Below the pieces are notes generated by a model. It searched no databases. It was not told the DNA's origin and saw only the letters and a program-made list of their open reading frames with translations. 64,000 nt of DNA, from NCBI RefSeq assembly GCF_033568475.1, contig NC_133121.1:3844001-3908000 (forward strand). Reading direction: 5' to 3'. Numbering within the stretch: the stretch's first letter is position 1; each line of letters begins with the position of its first letter. This stretch comes from Henckelia pumila (Eukaryota > Streptophyta > Magnoliopsida > Lamiales > Gesneriaceae). Positions 38,040 through 46,883 of this stretch are shown here, one piece after another. Position numbers and translations under genes: made by a program.

Positions 38040-38310
38040 AAATTAGTTTCAATTGCCTTGATTCGGGATAATTTCAAATATATTTGAAACAGTCTCGGAT
38101 ATTTGCGGGATAAGCAGACAAAAAATTTGGAATGTGAGATATTCATTCTTTGCAAATGCACAAACTTTGTCAAATATATGAGACGCATGCATTGTCTTTG
38201 ATTTGGGATAATTTCAAATATATTTGAAATAATTTCAGACTTTTTTGGAATAAACAAATAGACAATTGAGAATGAAATATTCAATTTTTAGGCAATATGA
38301 TGCACTTTTA
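38040..38310. repeat. short diverged tandem pair in the MULE interior
   Basis: Two copies about 130 bp apart share TTGATT(C/T)GGGATAATTTCAA, ATATATTTGAAA and a GAATG(T/A)(G/A)A(G/A)ATATTCA block. No coding content is seen. Confidence 0.55.
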
Positions 38311-38879
38311 TGACTCGTTCATTTGAGGCATTATGAAACTCACTTTTTTGGTAATGTATGATTCAAATTCCCGAATTTAATTGAGTTAATTGAATATGTT
38401 GATTTTTTTATGTTGTAACGTGTAAAGTTCTAGGATATAAAGACAGAGATCAGTCGCACAAATGTTAATATGTAGTACTCATGGTACGTACATAAAATAC
38501 AAAATGACTATCTGATTTATGATCATAAAATTATATTTTACCCTCACAATAAAACAAAAAGTAATATCATTATGACCTGCCCTGCTCACTACATAAAAAA
38601 TATGTCTTAATCATAAATCAAACATTGATTGCGCCTCAAATCATAAATCAAACATTGAAATTTAAATAAAAACTAAATTAAACAAAGAACATATTTAATA
38701 AATTAACACTGAAAGTACTCATCATTCAAATGTCTATCATCATCTTTAAACACAAAAATAAGTTCCGACCAAACAACTTTTAAATAAACTATGACTTACA
38801 AACCAACTTCACACGATACGACAACACAAGAGAACCCAATACATAAGAGTACACTACAATCAGAAGTCAAATTAATATA

Positions 38880-39361
38880 AAACAATAGTGTGTTCCAGAG
38901 AATCATCAAATCAAGCGTAAACCAACAATGCTTCCACTGGAACAAGCATATCTCCTCGAAGGTCCGTGCTCGAGCCAACTTTCATAACCGCTTTCTCCTA
39001 TGTAAGTGTAAAGATGGAGCATACGTTGCTTTCTTGATTATGGAAGCCCAATATTTTTTGTTATGTAGACGGTAACTTCTCAACACCTAAATAAAAACAA
39101 AATAATTTACATTTAGCTTAAAAAGATAAAATCGTGTATGAAAATTTTAATAAAAGTAGAGAATAATAAATAATTTAGTATTATTAGCTTCACAAAATTA
39201 TCTACTAAATGTTGCAAACAATAAGCATGATGAGTCCCCATAAATATTCGTTTAGCTGCCTTGATAATCTCAAGATGTCTATCCGAGAAAAAAATGAACT
39301 CGTCGAATAGAGTGCATTGATATGAAAGTAGAATACTTCTCAAACTGTAGTGGAGATACAT
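38880..39361 (-). pseudogene. MULE transposase remnant
   Basis: On the minus strand, 39361-39113 encodes FFSDRHLEIIKAAKRIF and then HHAYCLQHLVDNFVK. This matches the plant MULE transposase core around the second catalytic aspartate (SDRH) and its C..H motif (YCLQH). Further along the minus strand, about 39040-38880, KKATYAPSLH- and LARARTFEE-like pieces look like a degraded continuation in other frames. The N-terminal part, including the first catalytic aspartate, would fall where the right terminal repeat begins and is absent. This is a remnant that supports the Mutator assignment, not a working gene. Confidence 0.75.
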
Positions 39362-39402
39362 ATAAAAAAATCATGGTTTCTAATGAAATTTCAGCACATT
39401 GT

Positions 39403-40402
39403 TCTCAGGATCACAAAAATATTCATCAAGCTACATCCAATGAAGATTGAAATCACAAAAATCTGTATTTTTACTTGTAGCAACCAAAAAAGAAGATATT
39501 ACAAGAATCGCTTCTAGATTTCATTATCAAACTGTTAAAAAAACTACATTCAATATAATAAGATCTAAATTGAAAATCATATATTCATTCGTATAACACA
39601 TGCCATACAAAAAAACAGTACACAATAACAAATTCAAGTAGCCCATTTTTATTTTAATGATAAAAAAATCATCAATATCTAAGTCATAATGCAGCACTAA
39701 AACATTATGGTTCGGAATTATATCGTTATAATCGAGAACAACAATAAATTTCAGTTACTCTATCTCAAAATTCCAATAAATGAGATTCATTCTCACCCAC
39801 AGACGGGAAAACTAGATATTGATAAAAAAAACTCTGTACAATTCACACGATAACACAAAAATTTAATACAATCACTAAAACCATAACAAATCTCAAAGAA
39901 TCGTTCAATTAAAAAGGATATATAAAAATAATTACACTACATCAAACACAGTAATGCAATTTTTTGGCTGCAAATTTTTAAAAACCTAAAATATTACCTT
40001 AAAATCTTTGAAATAATGGTTCTTCAAAAAGATTTTCATGGTCCAGAAACAATTCACAACGATTAGCAATTTTCTTTAATCTGATTCGAAGCAGATCTGC
40101 AATATTGCGATCGATGGATTAGTCGTTTACGATTGATGGATAAATTTGTGGAGAATTTCAACAAGAATGAGGGAAATAAACTGTACGTTGTCTTCCTTAT
40201 AAGTAATTTTTATTTTATTTTTAAAGAGTGAGAGGTATTATTGGATTTCAAAAGAAAGTAAGGGAATTTTCGTATTTTGTGCTCAAATAGGGAGTTGAAA
40301 CAAATGCCAGAACTTTTTCAGGGAGTGAGAACAAATATTTGCTGACATGGGGACTGGGGGCAAAAATAAGTTTGCTCATGGGGATTTATTGATCATTTTC
40401 CC
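39403..40402. repeat. MULE right terminal inverted repeat
   Basis: About 1000 bp, inverted relative to 22471-22638 plus 31660-32499. It carries the intact counterpart of the LTR insertion site: the reverse complement of about 40225-40245 reads across CCCAATAATAC-like sequence with no interruption. Confidence 0.88.
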
Positions 40403-40954
40403 ATAACATAATTATATATTAAATAAATATACTTACGAAATTTGCACACATTTATTTTGGGTAAGTTAGTAAGGATGTTCAAATTTTTCGGATGAAGTCG
40501 AACTCAAAGGAAGTTGAGCCAAAAGTGCTAGAATTTTTTTTTTATCTTCGAATTCGAATGGAAATCAGGCTCGAATAAGAATCCGGACCTTGAAATTTTT
40601 ATGACATTCAGCTTGATTTTCGTGTGTATACATACATATTAAATTAAAAATGCTTCTACGGTGTTGGATTATGTCAATATTTTTAAAAAAATAATTTCTC
40701 CTTTAGAAACATTTTGTTCGTTTCTTGTCAATGGTTTTCCGGTTTTTTTTTTTAAAGCACATGTACACTCTTGATTTAGATTACAAAGATATAAAGTAAT
40801 TATTCGCACTACAGACGGAACTTGAGCATGAACTCGAGAAATACTTATCTCGTGCGTGCAAAAAAATTACAAATAAAATTTTTAAACATACTTAAATAAA
40901 TTTTAAAAATTATCCACAACAAGCAGAAATCGATCCTAAATCCGGTTAAGTCGA

Positions 40955-41090
40955 TGCCACCCACAAGGTAGTGCCATGTGGGTGGCGTGACGAATTTTGA
41001 TTGGTTAAAATCAATGGGTTCCATGTGAGACCCACTGATTTTAACCAATTATGGAGTTACACGCCGCCCGCAGGGTACCCTGCGGGCGGC
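40955..41090. repeat. cluster of three inverted repeats including a perfect 28-bp GC-rich palindrome
   Basis: A first hairpin GCCACCCAC...GTGGGTGGC lies at about 40956-40986. A second, ATTGGTTAAAATCA...TGATTTTAACCAAT, spans about 40999-41050. A perfect 28-bp palindrome (41063-41090, centre GGGTACCC) follows. The block is GC-rich in AT-rich surroundings. No gene or known terminator context explains it. Confidence 0.75.
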
Positions 41091-41748
41091 ATGAACAAAA
41101 CCTCTAAATCCAATTGGTTTCATGACCTTAACATGAACTATTAGACTAAGTCCTTGTCGGCGATGATGTCAATATTTTTTGGACCTGTTAGGACATTAAT
41201 ATATCAAGAACATGCAACTTGAGTTGAGGCCATCGAAGGAGGACAATTCAGGTAATCGGGGCTTAGATCTCATGCAGTGTCTGTGACTATTGATGTATTA
41301 TTATTTCATGTTCGTTGACCTATATTATCCACTACGTCCCAAATATAAAAACTACGTTTTTTAAATATTATTATATATATATATATATTTCAATTTCTAT
41401 GTTTAGTATTATTTTTCAATTATTTAGCAATATAACATCATTATTTAATTCTAAAAAAAAATTGTATTCATGCACAGTCACCATCTTTATTAAATAAAAA
41501 AAACACAAAACAAAAAACAGAGAGATAAAATTACAGTAGCAGCAGTACTGTTATGCCAATTTGACTCGTATTTTTGGTGGATTTAACAACACAACACGAG
41601 TGTTTTAATGATGCTCCAAACCAACCAACTGATGTAAATGTCATAAATGCATTAATGCCGGTACATTATTACACCCCTTATTTAGTCCACACATAACAGA
41701 TGCTGCCACAAACATAATTTGATTGCCGAAGCCCTATCCATCCACCAA

Positions 41749-42049
41749 CATGGTTCGCAAGCGTTAAGCGTTGCGGAGGCTGCCGTTCCAGTTCCATTGA
41801 TATTTCACGGAACGGTTGTGGTTATCGTTGCGGAGTATTTTAATAATAAAAATATAAATAATTATATAATTTGGAATATTTTTAATTCAAAAAAATTGAA
41901 AAAATTACATAAAAAAATCGCCGTTTCGTTCCGCGACGTCCGCGAAATCGCTGATATTTAAAAAAAAAACAACGTTATATTAATCAATCGTTTTCACCCG
42001 AAACTTTGTCGTGGCAGCTGCCGTTCCGCAACCGTTTTTGCGAACCATG
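41749..42049. mobile_element. hAT-type MITE (301 bp)
   Basis: A perfect 8-bp target duplication TCCACCAA flanks it (41741-41748, 42050-42057). The inverted ends are CATGGTTCGCAA, continuing as imperfect repeats through GTTGCGGA and GCTGCCGTTCC. There is no coding capacity. The duplication length indicates hAT. Confidence 0.88.
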
Positions 42050-42484
42050 TCCACCAATAAATTAACAACTTATTCGAAAACAATTTGTTCTCGTCATTTT
42101 CGGCACTTCTTCCCTTTCTATCAAATTTTTTTCATAAAAGCGACCTTTCGAGAGAGTAAACTTGTAAGGTTCTGTTGAGGTCGACAATGGTTCTAACTTC
42201 TAAGACGTTAGATTTCAAGTTCATCGATTTGTTTGCATGAACAAAATTAAAGTGGATTTCAAATTTATTTCATATTGAAGTATACAATTTTAATAATAAT
42301 AATTGTGATGAATTTCAAATCAGGTTGAAATCAAATTCTATCAATTAAAGTTGCTACCTAAATATTTTTAGTTGGTAAACCAAATATTAATACGACACTA
42401 GGCATAATTAAATGCATGCATGCACCAAAAAAAGTGGACGATCGATGGCTATTGACTATTTTATCTGCAGAGATAATCTAATTT

Positions 42485-42775
42485 CGTTTGGGTATATATT
42501 TTAAAAACATTTTTAGTGTTTTATAAGTGAAAAAAAATTAAAGTATGTGTTTAGATAAAAGTTTTGTAAAATGTTTTTAAAACTATTTTTTAAAAAGTGT
42601 TATCCAAGTATAATTTTTAAAAACACTTGAGAAAGTAGTTTTTAACATGGAACTGTGAAAGACAAAGATGAACAACATGACTTTTGAAATGTTAAAATGT
42701 TTTTATAAAATAGTTGTCCAAACACATATTTATTCTTAAAACAACTTTAAAAATATATTATAAGAATTTTTTTTT
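42485..42775. mobile_element. foldback MITE-like repeat
   Basis: AAGTATGTGTTTAGATAAAA and TTTTGTAAAATGTTTTT on the left pair with AAATATGTGTTTGGACAACT and TTTTATAAAAACATTTT in the reverse complement of the right side, giving long imperfect inverted repeats. No target duplication was assigned. Confidence 0.45.
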
Positions 42776-43545
42776 CTGACTCTCAAAGAGTCAGAAAAAA
42801 AGTCACAATGCAGTTTTGTCAGGTACGGCTACAGCGGTGTATTGGGTCGTGAGGATTAATGGTGCACAATTGTAACTATAAATTCTCTACTCGACCAGTG
42901 GTAACCACTTAAAAAATTTTGGGCAAGGGTAGTTCGGTGTACTTATCCAATAAACACCTATTCGAGCATGTGGATGTTCCCCACATACATGCTAATGAAA
43001 CGTAGCATCGACATAAATAAATAAAAACCCATAGTTACAAGTTGGTTTGTTGGACATCTACTCTAATATAAATGATATATTTCGCTTGAATCGGGAACCA
43101 AAAACAAAAGCATATATCTCCCTTAAATCAAAACCAAAACCAAAACCAAAATCAAACAAAACTGGGGTTAATTAGACTTGATTAGCATATATACGTATTA
43201 ATTAATAATATTTATAGTACAATCTTTAATTTTTTTTTTCCCAAACAAAATTGCCCCCGTACGTCAAGTGCAGAGCCTAATTATCAATTGGTATATAGTA
43301 TATACTATCCAGCTGCATTTTTTTTTAAAAAAAAAATCGCCGTCCACTGTACTTTGATTTACCCGACATAAACTTTCGAACCACCGTACACAAAAAAATT
43401 ACAAATCAGGTAAACTACTTAAATCACGACCACGTGTACATATGTGTCACACGAGATGTGTTCTCAAGTAGTCTTATCAGCGGGCAGGTGATTAAAGTTA
43501 AAAAAAAATATTTTCATCAACATGCAGTTCAATAAATCAAAGTAA

Positions 43546-43847
43546 AATTACGTTTTTGGTCTTGTATATTTTTCATTTTGCGATTTTAGTTTTTTATATT
43601 TTTAGATTTCAGTTTTAATCCACTATATTTATTTTTTTGGCAATTTTTGTCCAATTTCCGACGTGGCGCTGACGTTGCACCAATTCAGTGTTGATGTGGA
43701 GCTAACGTGTACAGTGCCACGTAAGCATTTTTGAATAAAAAAGATCGAAATTGCCAAAAATAAGAACATGCAGGGCTAAAACTGAAATGTGAAAACATAA
43801 AGGACCAAAATCGCAAAATGACAAACATACATGACCAAATTTGTAAT
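43546..43847. mobile_element. foldback MITE upstream of the MPC gene
   Basis: The left end ATTACGTTTTTGGTCTTGTA and the reverse complement of the right end, ATTACAAATTTGGTCATGTA, begin inverted repeats of about 130 bp. Both halves include CATTTTGCGATTTT and TTTTTGGCAATTT. The centre holds ACGTGGC/GCCACGT motifs. It ends about 130 bp before the MPC gene start. Confidence 0.65.
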
Positions 43848-43897
43848 TTTTTTCATAAATTAAAGCTAGCGACTCACCCTCCAACCATCTATCTACC

Positions 43898-43908
43898 TAT
43901 ATATTTAA
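43898..43908 (+). promoter_or_regulatory. TATA box of the MPC-type gene
   Basis: TATATATTTAA lies 68-78 bp upstream of the ATG at 43976, a plausible core promoter spacing with a short leader. Confidence 0.5.
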
Positions 43909-43975
43909 CACAATATATGATCCCCAATTAAGCATACGAATTTCGACATTCCTCCTATTAAAAAGAAAAAAGACG

Positions 43976-44278
43976 ATGAATGCGAAGAAGTTAGTGGAAA
44001 GCATATGGAAGCATCCAGCGGGGCCAAGAACCATCCACTTCTGGGCACCAACGTTCAAGTGGGCCATCAGCGCCACCAACATTTTCAACTTCTCCATGCC
44101 GCCGGACTCCATCTCGTACCCGCAGCAGTCGGCGTTCGTCGTCGCGGGCTTCATCGGCGCCCGTTACTGTACGGTCATCACCCCAAGGAATTGGAATCTT
44201 TTCAGCAATAATTTCGCCTTGGGTTGCACCGGTATTTATCAGCTGGCCAGAAAAGCCAGCCATGACCACTCCTCATGA
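43976..44278 (+). CDS. mitochondrial pyruvate carrier subunit, MPC2-type, intronless
   Basis: A 100-residue small inner-membrane protein. MPC2-type subunits pair with MPC1 to import pyruvate into the mitochondrial matrix. Family motifs are clear: HPAGPRTIHFWAPTFKWAIS at about 13-32, SYPQQSAFVV near 47-56, a VITPRNWNLFSNN segment, and TGIYQLARK near the C-terminus. Three short hydrophobic helices fit the family. The whole gene is one exon, whereas plant MPC genes as I know them contain introns, so this may be a retrocopy. Its substitutions (for example SATNIFNFSMPP, GARYCTV) suggest divergence with the frame kept. A TATA box sits upstream. Which paralogue it matches (MPC3/NRGA1 or MPC4) is not certain. 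Confidence 0.88.
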   Translation: MNAKKLVESIWKHPAGPRTIHFWAPTFKWAISATNIFNFSMPPDSISYPQQSAFVVAGFIGARYCTVITPRNWNLFSNNFALGCTGIYQLARKASHDHSS

Positions 44279-46295
44279 TCCATCCTGGGTATTGTTTGTA
44301 ACCTATAAAATTAACAAAAGGATTGCAAACGCTAGATCGATAATTAATATAGTAAAACCAGGTTTTTGGTTTTGTTAATTGATTCTCCCAACATGGGATG
44401 GATTTGGAATGGAGTGTAATTCCACCTAGTTAATTAATTTCTTGAATAATTAATCGATCTGAATGAATGCGTATGTGAAGGATTTATATATTTAGCGATT
44501 TAATGTCGTCTTTGGCAACCTGTATTAGCTAGAGGCGATATCTACAAGAAAAGAGATGGAGAAAATACAAGATATAATTTGCGTTTAACTTCGCTTACAT
44601 TTTGTGTATGGTTTGTGAGAATCACCTCCGATAAAGTATGGAGGAAACTAGTGATCATACAACCAACCCGCGAAATATATGTTAAATATTGATTAAAATA
44701 CGCGTTTAGCTAGCAGGGGGCGATTGAATGAGGTCGACTGTGCGGCTTGCATGTCGGGGATTAATATATATAATTAGTTAATTACGAGGAGTAGTAGAAA
44801 ATTTGAAAAAGAACATAAAAAAATTGTAACTTTGTCAAAAAAATTTGCCCACATAAAAGATCCACCCTTGCATATGTCAATAAGTTTTAAACTTGTATCA
44901 TAATTATTAATTCTGTGGATTTGGAGTAATTAGGAACCACCAAAAAATAAATGCAATAATTAACAAATCAAGCAGCTTTTACTATTGATTTGGTTTGTGA
45001 CGTTAGACTAAAACTATATAACGAAAACGTCAAACTCAATATACTAGTTCAAATTTTAGCGGAAAATCCCTCACTCATTATGAAAAATATATGTTCAAAT
45101 ATAATTAATTATATATATTATTCTTGTAGTTGTATCAGTTTAGGCACCGTTCTGTTCATCATATTATTAATATATATATAACTCATTTCATCTCATCTCA
45201 CGTTATTCTCATCATATTATTAATATATATATAACTCATTTCATCTCATCTCATCATCTCACGTTATTTTCATCATATTATTTATCAATATATTAACTAT
45301 TTATTTTATATCAATCAAATCATTAATTATTTATCTAACATCAATCAAATCATTGAATTTAAATTATTATATTAATCCTTATAAATAATATAATTTTTAT
45401 TTTATTTATTTTTAAAAGACAAAATAGTCATTTAACATTTTTATATAAAATTTAATCAATCAAATCAAATAAACTATAATCTAGTAATCAAATTCAATAC
45501 CATTTTAAATATTTATATCTGTTATAATATTTTATGACAAGAATCAATTAATGAATGATGGCTCCTTAAGTACGTAGCTGGATTAAATGCATCCATGTGG
45601 TACTGTCAATGACTCAATGTATATGAAATGCTTTGCAGAAATTTAGCTTTATTGCTTTAATATTGGCCCTTTATGGTTGAAGTGCTCAGAATTCTTGGAG
45701 GAATTAAATAGGTGTCTCCTATTTTACGAGGGACCTAACATATATTGGAGATCGAATCAGATCTACCTCTATTAATGTCACAAAGGCCATGTATCGTACA
45801 CAAAGGCCTTCGATGTTTTTCCTTTCCAAGATGATTTAACAAAGCTTTATCAGGCATGTTGTACAAGATTTATCTGACACAATTTTATCTTATTAACGTG
45901 GTTTGTTGGCTGCTACGTTTAGCTAATCAAGAGTTTATCCGATGCATGCGTAGTGATGTTCTAAAAGCTCGCTTAAGCGATGCTTAATGTTGTTTAAATT
46001 TTAATACGTTTAAAGCAACTGCTTTTTAAAACGGAAGATTTTATTTATTTTTTAAATGAAAACATTTTTATAAATATGCATATTTATAGTTTAGAACTTG
46101 AATTATCTATTAAATTATATATTTATAGTTAATCTAACATTTATTTAATGTTTGTCTTAAAATAATAAAAATTAAAAATATTTTTTCACGTTTCCTCCAT
46201 GTTCGACGAGCTTCACACTTTATAACCTTGATACGTAGTATAGTGGTTGCATCGCCATCTATAGATAAAAAAAATAACTTTGCCTCCAAAAAACT
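44279..46295. other. intergenic stretch
   Basis: No gene is seen. The first 250 bp are probably the 3' UTR of the MPC gene. A MITE-like repeat starts near 45142. The rest is AT-rich single-copy-looking DNA. Confidence 0.6.
45142..45540. repeat. MITE-like repeat with internal 61-bp duplication
   Basis: It starts GGCACCGTTCTGTTCATC, akin to the end motif of the 4931-5179 MITE, and shares AATCAAATCAAATAAA-type internal sequence with it. A block CATCATATTATTAATATATA...CATTTCATCTCATCTCA is repeated twice near 45157-45265. The right boundary is unclear. Confidence 0.45.
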
Positions 46296-46372
46296 GTCCA
46301 AGTTGGTGGAGTAGGTGAACTCTTGGCCAGAGGTCAAGAGTTCGATTTTTCCTGTCAACAATTTTTTGGACT
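46296..46372 (+). mobile_element. tRNA-derived SINE head
   Basis: A box A-like TGGTGGAGTAGG (46304-46315) and a box B-like GAGTTCGATTT (46338-46348) at tRNA-like spacing form a Pol III promoter head. The sequence does not fold as a complete tRNA, so it is read as a SINE. The body continues into the minisatellite that follows. Confidence 0.6.
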
Positions 46373-46700
46373 AGCCTGTCACATAGGATTTGCCCAGTGT
46401 CCAAAACGCGGTTTGCCAAGTGTCCCTGTCACATAGGGTTTGACCAGTGTCCAGAACGCTAGTCTGTCACATAGGGTTTGCCCAGTCTTCAAAACGCGGT
46501 TTGCCCAGTGTCCAAAACGCTAGCCTGTCACATAGGGTTTGCCCAGTGTCCATCCAGAACGCGGTTTACCCATTGTTCCTGTCACATAGGGTTTGCCCAG
46601 TTTACAGAACGCTAGGGTTTGCCCAATGTCCAAAACGCTAGGGTTTGCCCAGTGTCCAGAACGCTAGCCTGTCATATAAAGTTTGCCCTGTGTCCAAAAC
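46371..46700. repeat. minisatellite of GTTTGCCCAGTGTCC modules
   Basis: Tandem modules built from CTGTCACATAGG, GTTTGCCCAGTGTCC, (A/G)AAACGC and GGTTT or TAG recur about ten times in varied order. The first module is contiguous with the SINE head, so the array seems to have expanded from SINE body sequence. It ends about 180 bp before the M41-like gene's start codon. Confidence 0.88.
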
Positions 46701-46883
46701 ATTATACTAAAAAATAACAGCTGCGGGTTGCCACATGAAAGAAACGGACTTCGAGCTTTTATTTATTTTAGCCTTGTAACTTTGAGCTAAATCCCAAGTG
46801 AGAAGTGGTGGACATTAAGCCAACGGTATTGGGCTTATCAAATAAATGTGTTGGCAAAGGAAAACACCATCAACAGAACAGAT

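Larger units (their letters stand above)
22471..40402. mobile_element. large Mutator-like element (MULE) with ~1-kb terminal inverted repeats, containing nested insertions
   Basis: The left end CGGCAAATGATAAATAAATC and the reverse complement of the right end, GGGAAAATGATCAATAAATC, start inverted repeats of about 1 kb. They are flanked by a perfect 9-bp target duplication ATAACATAA (22462-22470 and 40403-40411), the Mutator hallmark. The left arm is split at 22638/31655 by an LTR element; without that and its 5-bp duplication the MULE would be about 8.9 kb. The interior holds a diverged arm-like segment (about 32540-33310), a roughly 530-bp tandem array (about 34680-37950) interrupted by another transposon, a short duplicated segment (about 38040-38290) and a transposase remnant (about 38880-39361, minus). 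No intact transposase is visible, so it is non-autonomous now. Confidence 0.88.
40412..43545. other. repeat-rich intergenic stretch
   Basis: No gene is seen. It contains a cluster of GC-rich hairpins (about 40955-41090), a hAT MITE (41749-42049) and a foldback MITE-like repeat (about 42485-42775), with AT-rich filler between. Confidence 0.6.

Noticed and set aside
44005-44269. Overlapping open frames on both strands at the MPC gene
   Set aside because: They are shadows of the MPC-type frame; only the 43976 frame shows family motifs.
46296-46372. tRNA gene
   Set aside because: Boxes A and B are present, but the arms do not pair as a complete tRNA and a SINE-like body follows.
46371-46700. 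CRISPR-like repeat array
   Set aside because: The modules vary in length and order and have no regular unique spacers; this is a minisatellite in a plant genome.
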